From DATBFU01 sp046735265 (GTDB taxonomy: Bacteria; Acidobacteriota; Thermoanaerobaculia; UBA5066; Gp7-AA6): a DNA stretch of 6,717 bases. The notes below the pieces were generated by a model that ran no database searches, was not told the origin of the DNA, and saw only the letters and a program-made list of their open reading frames with translations. Positions within the stretch are counted from its first letter, which is position 1. Each line of letters starts with the position of its first letter. Positions 1 through 5,425 of this stretch are shown here, in pieces. The stretch is from assembly GCA_046735265.1 (NCBI GenBank), contig JBKPSZ010000301.1:1-6717 (forward strand), given 5' to 3'. The translations under genes and the position numbers were made by a program.

Positions 1-638
1 CCGTAACCGTCCAGATTGACGCTCGACTCGATCCCCGCCCACCGCGCTCCGGGGTTGGGCGGGAAAGCGTCGAGGAGATCCGCGAAGCGCACGCCGCCCC
101 ACCAGGCGACGGCGCTCCAGCCTTCGACGCAGACGAGCCGCGTGATCTGTTCGCGCAGAGCCAGCCGGTTCTCGAGATCCTCCAGCCGGAGCATCTCGTT
201 CCTTCCCGAGGCGAGGCCGGAGAGAACGAGACTCCACGTGGCGAAATAGTCCGGCTTGGGCGTCATGCCGTTGTAGTTGTTGCGCAGCGGCGTGATCTGG
301 CTCCGCCGGTACGTTCGAACCGAACGGTCCCGCGAGAAGAGCGCCTCGGCGACGTCGTCGTCGAAGGTGAGGCTGCGGTTCAGCACCTTCTCGCGCCGCT
401 CCTTCGTCAGCCCGAGGCGCGCCGCCGCCGTGTCGAGCGAGTGAATCGTTCCCTCCGGGAGAACCGCGTCGGCGGCGCCGTCCGGCATCAGCCACCAGAA
501 CCCGGCGGCGGCCGCGGCCGCGCCGGCGCCGAAGAGCAGGAAGTCGCGGCGGTTCCGCCCGCGCAGAGACCGCGCGGAGACGATCCGCGGCTCGGCTTCG
601 GGCTTCGGCGTCCCGCCAAGGCGCTTACCTCTCGCCAT
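1..638 (-). CDS. MsrP/YedY-like molybdopterin-dependent oxidoreductase, Tat-exported (partial, C-terminus beyond left edge)
   Basis: The first ~212 residues are visible, open to the window edge. A twin-arginine signal lies near residues 28-49 (RNRRDFLLFGAG, with RR at 30-31, then an Ala-rich hydrophobic stretch), so the enzyme should be exported folded with its cofactor. Residues 120-124 (NNYNG) and the block around Cys170 (RLVCVEGWSAVAWW) match the sulfite-oxidase superfamily; the C-V-E-x-W-S pattern resembles MsrP/YedY (CVEAWS), where that Cys ligates molybdenum. Known members reduce methionine sulfoxide or oxidise/reduce small S or N compounds; the substrate here cannot be read. The ATG at 638 has a GAAGGTG-type SD and overlaps the end of the cytochrome b gene by 14 bp, implying translational coupling and a shared complex. 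The family is well supported; the MsrP subtype is less so because the C-terminal half is missing. Confidence 0.88.
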   Translation of the reverse strand, partial: MARGKRLGGTPKPEAEPRIVSARSLRGRNRRDFLLFGAGAAAAAAGFWWLMPDGAADAVLPEGTIHSLDTAAARLGLTKERREKVLNRSLTFDDDVAEALFSRDRSVRTYRRSQITPLRNNYNGMTPKPDYFATWSLVLSGLASGRNEMLRLEDLENRLALREQITRLVCVEGWSAVAWWGGVRFADLLDAFPPNPGARWAGIESSVNLDGY

Positions 639-1440
639 GGGACACCTTCGGATCCGGCACGAGCCAGCCCGTGATCATCGAGCGAAACGTGTTCCAGCCG
701 GCGGCGATGACGAGGAGGACGTGGGGGATCACGAAGCCCGCGAGTACCACCATCGCCGCGAAGTGCACGATCCGCGCGCCGTCGTAGCTGCCGAAGAGCC
801 GCTCGAGCCACGGGAGCTGGACGGGCTTGTGCATCGCCCAGCCCGACGCGACCGCGAGCACGCCGCAGAGGGGGATCGCGAGATAGGCGGCGCGCTGGAG
901 CGCGTTGTACTTCCCCCGGACGACCGGATGCGGCCACGGGCAGCGGAAAATCCTCGCGGGAACGAAGCCCAGGTAGTAGCGCATCATCGCGAGCGCTTCC
1001 GAGAGGTCGCCGCGGCGCGGCAGGAGCGCCCGGAAGCCTCCGCCGAGGATGAGCCCCACGACGTAGAGAACCCCGTTCGCCATGAACAGGTAAGCGAAGA
1101 ACCAGTGGAGCCGCAGAGCGATCGCGAGCTGCTGGGGGCCGATCGAGAAGTGGTCGTAGAACCACGTCGCGGGTCGGGGATAACCGCGCGCCCACGACAT
1201 GTTGCGAACGATCCAGACGCCCAGATCCGCGAGGTAATCCGTGCTGCCGGTCTTGGGATCCGCGGCATGCTGAAAGACCGGCGCCGCCCAGTAGATCGCG
1301 AGGCCGCTCACAATCATGCCGGCGAGGAGCGGAACGTTCAGCCAGTGCGTCAACCGCACGAGGGCGTGATGGACGACGAGAACGGTCGCGGCCGGCTCTC
1401 CCGGTTTCGGGCCCGACCGCTTTTTCGCAGGGCTGCCCAT
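625..1440 (-). CDS. Cytochrome b561-type membrane subunit (PF01292-like; FdhI/PhsC/HydC class)
   Basis: A 271-residue integral membrane protein, about the usual size for di-heme b-type cytochromes serving periplasmic molybdoenzymes or hydrogenases. Hydrophobic segments fall near residues 33-50, 113-135, 186-204 and 226-250. Candidate heme ligands sit where the family has them: His32 (LTHWLN), His112 (LRLHWF), His226 (RIVHF) and His240 (IPHVLL). The GKYNALQRAAYL stretch before the third helix is a familiar mark of the formate-dehydrogenase-gamma/thiosulfate-reductase type. I chose the ATG at 1440 because GGAG lies 8 nt upstream; a GTG at 1449 would leave no room for an SD. The overlap with the downstream molybdoenzyme gene suggests it passes electrons between the quinone pool and that enzyme. 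Direction of flow is unknown. Confidence 0.9.
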   Translation of the reverse strand: MGSPAKKRSGPKPGEPAATVLVVHHALVRLTHWLNVPLLAGMIVSGLAIYWAAPVFQHAADPKTGSTDYLADLGVWIVRNMSWARGYPRPATWFYDHFSIGPQQLAIALRLHWFFAYLFMANGVLYVVGLILGGGFRALLPRRGDLSEALAMMRYYLGFVPARIFRCPWPHPVVRGKYNALQRAAYLAIPLCGVLAVASGWAMHKPVQLPWLERLFGSYDGARIVHFAAMVVLAGFVIPHVLLVIAAGWNTFRSMITGWLVPDPKVSHGER

Positions 1441-1459
1441 GGAAGGCACTCCATCCTAA

Positions 1460-1493
1460 CGAAAGAGCGGGGCGGGCCCGTCGCCCGCCCCGC
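1460..1493 (-). terminator. GC-rich hairpin with weak T-run after the fasciclin gene
   Basis: An 11-bp perfect inverted repeat (1467-1477 with 1483-1493, 5-nt loop) lies 17 bp past the fasciclin stop. On the minus strand it is followed by TCTTTCGTT, a short and interrupted T-run. It resembles an intrinsic terminator or a partial one, which would let some transcription continue into the cytochrome b gene that starts at 1440. The stem is plain in the sequence; the termination role is inferred. Confidence 0.55.
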
Positions 1494-1510
1494 CCGCGAG
1501 GGAAAAGTCT

Positions 1511-2062
1511 TCAGTTGGGAAGGAGAACCGTGTCCACGACCTGGATGACGCCGTTGGACTGGTAGACGTCGGCGATCGTGACCGTCGAGAGATCGCCCTT
1601 GTCGTCCTTGATCACGATCTTGTCGCCCTGCATCATCGCGGTCAGCATGCCGCCGCTCGCCGTCGTGAGCATGGCGCTGCCGTTTCCGTCCCGGATCTTC
1701 TTTCCGAGGGCGCGGGCGTCGAGGCGGCCCGGGACGACGTGGTACGTCAGGACCTTGGTGAGCGTCCCCTTGTTCTCGGGCTTCAGGAGCGTATCGACCG
1801 TGCCCTCCGGGAGCTTCGCGAACGCCTCGTTCGTCGGCGCGAAGACCGTGAAGGGGCCCTTCCCCTTGAGCGTGTCGACGAGGCCGGCCGCCTTGACCGC
1901 CGCGACGAGCGTCGTGTGGTCTTTCGAGTTGACCGCGTTGTCGATGATGTCCTTCGACGGGTACATCGCCGCTCCGCCGACCATCTTCGTGTCGGCGGCA
2001 ACCAGAGTGGAGGCGGCGAGAACGGCCGCCGCGATGAGAGTGGAACCTGCCAGGCGCTTCAT
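1511..2062 (-). CDS. Secreted fasciclin (FAS1) domain protein
   Basis: The 183-residue protein has a Sec signal peptide (Lys2-Arg3, hydrophobic 5-21, likely cleavage near VAA at 22-24) and a single FAS1 domain from about 37 to the end. The hallmarks are visible: the H1 block FTVFAPTNEAF (71-81), the central TYH (106-108) followed by VVPG, and the H2 block GVIQVVDTVLLP (171-182). The pre-domain segment GGAAMYPSKDI is typical of the small bacterial one-domain FAS1 proteins. FAS1 domains mediate adhesion or protein contacts; the partner of this bacterial type is not established. The ATG at 2062 has a strong SD (AAAGGAG, 2071-2077, 8-nt spacer). It sits upstream, on the same strand, of the cytochrome b/molybdoenzyme pair, separated by a hairpin. 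Confidence 0.94.
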   Translation of the reverse strand: MKRLAGSTLIAAAVLAASTLVAADTKMVGGAAMYPSKDIIDNAVNSKDHTTLVAAVKAAGLVDTLKGKGPFTVFAPTNEAFAKLPEGTVDTLLKPENKGTLTKVLTYHVVPGRLDARALGKKIRDGNGSAMLTTASGGMLTAMMQGDKIVIKDDKGDLSTVTIADVYQSNGVIQVVDTVLLPN

Positions 2063-2092
2063 GATTCGAGCTCCTTTCGTCTTGGACGCGTC

Positions 2093-2108
2093 TTCCCGGG
2101 AATCCCGG
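2093..2108. promoter_or_regulatory. Overlapping palindromes upstream of the fasciclin gene (possible operator)
   Basis: TTCCCGGGAA (2093-2102) is a perfect 10-bp palindrome, and the 13-bp CCGGGA-A-TCCCGG (2096-2108) overlaps it. Their centre is about 35-40 bp before the fasciclin ATG, a plausible place for a regulator near a promoter. I found no convincing -35/-10 pair in this 177-bp gap (2063-2239), so the role is a guess; GC-rich palindromes also arise by chance. Confidence 0.25.
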
Positions 2109-2239
2109 CTCCGTCCGCGTTCGGGAAGGACTACGAGGAGGGAAGGGACTTCGGATCTGCCGCGCCGGCGCGGCGCTCGAAACGAAGAAGCGCGCCGGTC
2201 GAAAGATGAAGAGAGTCTGAGGACGGGGACCGGTTCGGG

Positions 2240-4018
2240 CTATCGAGGCACGGCGGCCGCGGCTTCCATCGGCCGGCCGCGGACGGGCTCGAGGATTTCG
2301 GCGTCCGCCTCGCCCGCCTGGAATCCGTAGATCGCCGCGACGGTCTTCGCGATCGAGATCGGGGAGACGCGCGCGTCGTAGGTCCCCTTCCGGACGCCCG
2401 GTCCCCATGCGAGCAGCGGAACGCGGGCGTCGTCGTCGTTGGGCTGACCGTGCGTCGTGCCGCGATCCTTGCCGTAGCTCCACATCCAGCCGGGCTTCAG
2501 GATCACGAACACGTCCCCGGACCGATCCGCGCGGAACGCGCGCCGCACGGCGACCGCGTGAGGCGCGCTTTCGGGCAGACCGTCCTCGATCTGGGTGTTC
2601 GTGTACGTCGCGAGGACGCCGGGGCGGCCTGCGACCCAGTCGCGAATCTCCGCCTTGATCTTCTCGGGGTCGAGCCCGCGGCGGACGACCGTCTGCCGAT
2701 TCAGATAGAGGCAGGGCTCCTCGAAGAACTCGACGATCCCCTCGTTCCGGTTCGCCGCGTCGGCATCGAGCGCGTAGCCGTGCCGCTTCGCGAGCTCGTT
2801 TTCGAGGCGCACGCGGTCGGGCGGCAACTCGGAGACCCTCGCCGAGGGCCCCGGGCCGTTGTCGAGATCGATGCGCCCCGCGGCCGAAGGATCGTCGGCG
2901 CCGCCGTGCGCGCGGCTCCTCGCCCGCGCCACCTGCGGGATCGACTGGACTCCGTGATCGGCGGTCAGGAACAGGAGCACGCGCTCGCGTCCGACCTTCT
3001 CGTCGAGCCAGCGGAAGAAGCTCTCGAGCGTCCGGTCGAGGCGCACGATTCCGTCGGCGACTTCCTTGGAGTCGGGCCCGAACCAGTGACCGTAGTAGTC
3101 GGTCGAGGAAATGCCGATGAAGAGGAGGTCCGGGCGCCCTTCGGTCGCGCCGAGGCGCATCCGCTCGATCGTGAAACGCGCGAGATCGAGGAGGAGCACG
3201 GGCCCCCACGGAGAGGACATGATCGCCTTCGCGTCCGAGAGTGCGTGCGGGAACGTCGGGCCATATCCGGACGGCGGATCCTTCGACCCGTACAACTCGG
3301 GAGGATCGAAGGTGACCCGCTCGAGGTCCGCCGGCGGGATCGCGTCGGAGAGCGTCCACGTCCGGTGCTCGGGATCCGCCAGGAACGCCGGCACGCGCTC
3401 GTTGAAGCCGAGGAGCTCGGGCGCCCGCGGGTAGTACGTCGACGTCACGAACCGGTCGATCTTTTCGGGAAACCAGAGCGCCGCGTCCGCCTTGCGCCCC
3501 GCCATCAACACCGCCGCGCGATCCTTGAGAGCGAGCCCGACGACGCGCGCTCCGGGGAACTTCTCCTTCAAGCGGTCCCCGAGCGAGTCGCCGTCGAGGT
3601 GGACGGGAGAGGCGGGGAGGACGGACACCCGCGGCGAATTCGGCGGGAGCCCGACCCAGTCCGTCCGCGGGTCCTCGACGCAGTACACGGAATCGCGGTG
3701 CCGGACGTCGTACCAGATGTTGCCCACGATCCCGTGGTCGCTCGGATCGAGCCCGGTGCCGATCGAAGCGTGCCCGGGGCCGGTGAACGTGGTCGCGTGG
3801 CGGTGCCGGGCCTCCCGGAAGACCGCGCCCCGGTCCAGAAACCGATTGAACCCGTCGGAACCGAACCAGGGGCGGAATCGCTCGAGGTAGTCCGCGCGCA
3901 TCTGGTCGACGGAAATCACGACGACGAGCGAGGCCTTCTCCGCAGCCGCCGCGAAAGAGGCGAGGAGCCAGAGGAACGCCGCGAGCCCGGCGCGGCGGTT
4001 CGGGTGCCCGAAGATCAC
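2240..4018 (-). CDS. PafA-like periplasmic alkaline phosphatase (Thr nucleophile, two-metal, alkaline phosphatase superfamily)
   Basis: About 592 residues from a GTG at 4018. A Sec signal peptide (RR at 8-9, hydrophobic 11-26, cleavage near AAAA/E) precedes the catalytic domain. Superfamily residues are all present: Asp38 (ISVDQM), nucleophile Thr79 (FTGPGH), Asn100 (HGIVGN), Asp307 and His311 (STDYYGH), Asp354-His355 (TADHG) and His523 (TTHGQ). The LKDRAA block, with Lys165 and Arg167, matches the Lys-x-Arg pair that marks PafA-type phosphomonoesterases rather than NPP diesterases. As I recall the published PafA numbering, Asp38, Thr79 and Asn100 coincide exactly, which also supports this start. 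Expected role: releasing phosphate from organic monoesters in the periplasm. No clear SD is seen; an alternative GTG at 4036 would add six residues. The frame stays open to 4174, but that part overlaps the divergent gene. Confidence 0.9.
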   Translation of the reverse strand: MIFGHPNRRAGLAAFLWLLASFAAAAEKASLVVVISVDQMRADYLERFRPWFGSDGFNRFLDRGAVFREARHRHATTFTGPGHASIGTGLDPSDHGIVGNIWYDVRHRDSVYCVEDPRTDWVGLPPNSPRVSVLPASPVHLDGDSLGDRLKEKFPGARVVGLALKDRAAVLMAGRKADAALWFPEKIDRFVTSTYYPRAPELLGFNERVPAFLADPEHRTWTLSDAIPPADLERVTFDPPELYGSKDPPSGYGPTFPHALSDAKAIMSSPWGPVLLLDLARFTIERMRLGATEGRPDLLFIGISSTDYYGHWFGPDSKEVADGIVRLDRTLESFFRWLDEKVGRERVLLFLTADHGVQSIPQVARARSRAHGGADDPSAAGRIDLDNGPGPSARVSELPPDRVRLENELAKRHGYALDADAANRNEGIVEFFEEPCLYLNRQTVVRRGLDPEKIKAEIRDWVAGRPGVLATYTNTQIEDGLPESAPHAVAVRRAFRADRSGDVFVILKPGWMWSYGKDRGTTHGQPNDDDARVPLLAWGPGVRKGTYDARVSPISIAKTVAAIYGFQAGEADAEILEPVRGRPMEAAAAVPR

Positions 4019-4064
4019 TAACGCCGATTCTGGCACAGCGAAACGGAGCGAGAATGGAGCCTCC

Positions 4065-4514
4065 GTGAAGTCGAACCGAGGGAACCTGGCGGCGGCGCTC
4101 GCGGCCGCCCTGATCGCCGCCACGTGCGGGAAGCGGGGGGATCCGGCGCGCGAGACGCTCGATCGGATCGCCAAGGCCGCGGACGCGCGCGACGCGTCGG
4201 CCGTCGTTCGAGAGCTCTCGGAGAACTACCGCGATACGTCCGGCGGGGGCCGTGCGGAAGTGGAGACGACCCTCCGCGGTTACTTCGCCGCCTACGAGAT
4301 CCTGGACGTGCGTCTCTCCGACGTCGTTATCGAGCGCGCCGAGGGCGCCGCCCGCGCGCGTTTTCGCGCGGATCTGTCGGGGCAGCCGCACGCGGCATCC
4401 GGACTCGGAGGGCTCCTCCCCTCCTCGCAGGCGTACCGGTTCGACGTGCGGCTGGTTCCCGACGGATCCCGCTGGAAAGTGGAGTGGGCCTCCTGGGAGC
4501 CGGCGAGCCGCTGA
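4065..4514 (+). CDS. Small exported NTF2/SnoaL-like protein of unknown function
   Basis: A 149-residue protein starting at GTG 4065, with GGAG (4056-4059) five bases upstream. Residues 4-20 form a signal peptide ending at Cys21 (LIAATC). This could be a lipobox, but Thr at -1 and Ala at -3 are off-consensus, so lipidation is uncertain. The remainder has the look of a single alpha+beta cone fold: a helix with AADARDASAVVRELSENY (38-55), a second helix (64-78), then alternating strands ending RWKVEWASWEP (136-146), as in NTF2/SnoaL-like domains. No catalytic residue is recognisable. It is divergent from the phosphatase gene and convergent with the NADP-binding protein gene, 30 bp away. I do not recognise a specific family. 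Confidence 0.75.
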   Translation: MKSNRGNLAAALAAALIAATCGKRGDPARETLDRIAKAADARDASAVVRELSENYRDTSGGGRAEVETTLRGYFAAYEILDVRLSDVVIERAEGAARARFRADLSGQPHAASGLGGLLPSSQAYRFDVRLVPDGSRWKVEWASWEPASR

Positions 4515-4544
4515 GCGCCGCCGTCGCCGGGTCCTACGGAGACG

Positions 4545-5186
4545 TCACTTCACGATCCGGACGTTGAAGGCCGCGGACTTCCACCTCCCGTAGAGCTCGA
4601 GCCAGAGCAGAAGGTAAGCCTCCATCCCGCGGGCGTTGGAGATGTCGCCCAGGTCGTGGACCGTCTTCCATCCGAAGGAGCGGAGGATCTCCGTGACCTT
4701 CTTCTTCGCCTCGGCGTCGTTTCCGCAGAGGAAGAGGTCGCTCTCGCCCGGAAGCTTCTCCGGCGCCACCATGATGTCGGCGTTGACCGTGTTGAGCGCC
4801 TTGACGACGCGGGCGTCCGGGAACTCGCGCTGGATCGTCTCGCCCAACGAATCTCCCGGGGGCGTGAAGAGCCGCGGCGTTCCCTTGGAGAAGTCGAGCG
4901 GGTTCGAGACCTCCACGACGACTTTCCCTTTCAGGTTCCCGGCGCCGGCCGCGCGCAGCGCGTCGAGCGCCGTTTCGCCGAGCGTGCAGTGAAAGACGAC
5001 CTCGCCGAATGCCGCCGCCTCGGCGAAGCTGCCTTCCGAGGCTCCACGGCCCGTCTTCTTCGTCCAGGCCACGGCTTTTTCGCCGCCGGCCTTGCGGCCG
5101 CCCATCTTGACCTCGTGGCCGAGCGCGGCGAGCTTGCCCGCGATCGCCTGTCCCACCATCCCGCTACCGAGCACACCGAAGCGCAT
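4545..5186 (-). CDS. NADP-binding F420-dependent NADP oxidoreductase-like protein (COG2085 type)
   Basis: A 213-residue cytosolic protein with an N-terminal Rossmann fold: GSGMVG at 7-12 and a following GGRKAGGEK (29-37), whose basic residues suit the NADP 2'-phosphate. The SNPLDFS (94-100), VKALNTVNADIM (128-139) and DLGDISNARGMEAYLLLW (178-195) blocks are typical of the small F420H2:NADP oxidoreductase-like group. Many bacterial members are annotated this way without proof that they use F420, so cofactor and substrate are open. The ATG at 5186 has a strong AGGAGG SD (5192-5197) five bases upstream, which lies inside an inverted repeat (see separate entry). It appears monocistronic; the gene behind it, on the other strand, is a tRNA. 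Confidence 0.85.
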   Translation of the reverse strand: MRFGVLGSGMVGQAIAGKLAALGHEVKMGGRKAGGEKAVAWTKKTGRGASEGSFAEAAAFGEVVFHCTLGETALDALRAAGAGNLKGKVVVEVSNPLDFSKGTPRLFTPPGDSLGETIQREFPDARVVKALNTVNADIMVAPEKLPGESDLFLCGNDAEAKKKVTEILRSFGWKTVHDLGDISNARGMEAYLLLWLELYGRWKSAAFNVRIVK

Positions 5187-5187
5187 G

Positions 5188-5207
5188 GTTGCCTCCTGCG
5201 AGGCAAC
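5188..5207 (-). promoter_or_regulatory. Inverted repeat covering the Shine-Dalgarno of the NADP-binding protein gene
   Basis: Arms GTTGCCTC (5200-5207 on the minus strand) and GAGGCAAC (5188-5195) pair perfectly over 8 bp around a 4-nt loop (GCAG). The SD AGGAGG occupies the loop's last two bases and the first four of the downstream arm, and the stem ends one base before the ATG. In RNA this hairpin would hide the ribosome site; in DNA the same 20-bp palindrome could be an operator. The pairing is seen directly; which role applies is inferred. Confidence 0.6.
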
Positions 5208-5244
5208 TACGTTCGAGGGGAGCCCGGGGTTGCGGGAGCGGAGA

Positions 5245-5273
5245 TTGACACCCCCGCCGCGTCCTTCTATCCT
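5245..5273 (+). promoter_or_regulatory. Sigma-70-type promoter of tRNA-Asn
   Basis: A perfect TTGACA -35 (5245-5250), a 17-bp spacer and a TATCCT -10 (5268-5273, matching TATAAT at the key first, second and last bases). The expected start is about 5279-5281, roughly ten bases before the mature tRNA. The bases after the -10 are GC-rich, as in stringently controlled stable-RNA promoters. Confidence 0.8.
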
Positions 5274-5289
5274 TCCCGGTCCGCTCTGC

Positions 5290-5364
5290 TCCTCAGTAGC
5301 TCAATGGCAGAGCATCCGGCTGTTAACCGGAGGGTTGTAGGTTCAAATCCTACCTGAGGAGCCA
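5290..5364 (+). tRNA. tRNA-Asn (anticodon GTT) with encoded CCA
   Basis: A complete cloverleaf is visible: acceptor TCCTCAG (5290-5296) with CTGAGGA, D arm GCTC/GAGC with a 7-base loop, anticodon stem TCCGG/CCGGA around loop CTGTTAA (GTT at 5322-5324), a 5-base variable region, T arm GTAGG-TTCAAAT-CCTAC, discriminator G5361 and CCA at 5362-5364. It decodes AAC/AAU. It stands alone, not in a tRNA cluster. Only a 5-bp hairpin without a T-run follows (5365-5380), so its terminator is not clear. Confidence 0.97.
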
Positions 5365-5425
5365 ATTCGAGTCCGCGAATCGGCTCGAGATCCGGTGGCG
5401 GTCGCCCTACGCGAACCCCGAAACC

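Noticed and set aside
1441..1449. GTG start at 1449 for the cytochrome b gene
   Set aside because: The GGAG fits the ATG at 1440 with 8-nt spacing; it abuts the GTG and could not serve it.
637..1548. A 303-codon plus-strand open frame opposite the cytochrome b gene
   Set aside because: Its translation is a charged, domain-free shadow; the opposite strand has conserved heme histidines and membrane helices.
2165..2198. Inverted repeat (CCGGCGCG/CGCGCCGG, 18-nt loop) after the phosphatase gene as a terminator
   Set aside because: No T-run follows on the minus strand and short CG-only arms are likely by chance at this base composition.
2450..4021. A 523-codon plus-strand open frame, antisense to the phosphatase
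   Set aside because: It mirrors a well-supported enzyme codon for codon, is Arg/Glu/Pro-rich without domains, and is the expected shadow of GC-rich third positions.
4019..4174. N-terminal extension of the phosphatase to the ATG at 4174
   Set aside because: It would place 52 non-signal residues before a good signal peptide and overlap the divergent gene's signal sequence.
1350..4391. A 1013-codon minus-strand open frame
   Set aside because: It spans the phosphatase, a gap and the fasciclin gene in another frame, is Arg/Pro-rich low complexity, and conflicts with two strongly identified genes.
5340..5364. tRNA 3' end as an integration site of a genomic island
   Set aside because: I found no second copy of the tRNA end, no integrase gene and no shift in base composition in the window.
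5365..5380. ATTCG/CGAAT hairpin after the tRNA as a terminator
   Set aside because: Only 5 bp and no T-run; too weak to call.
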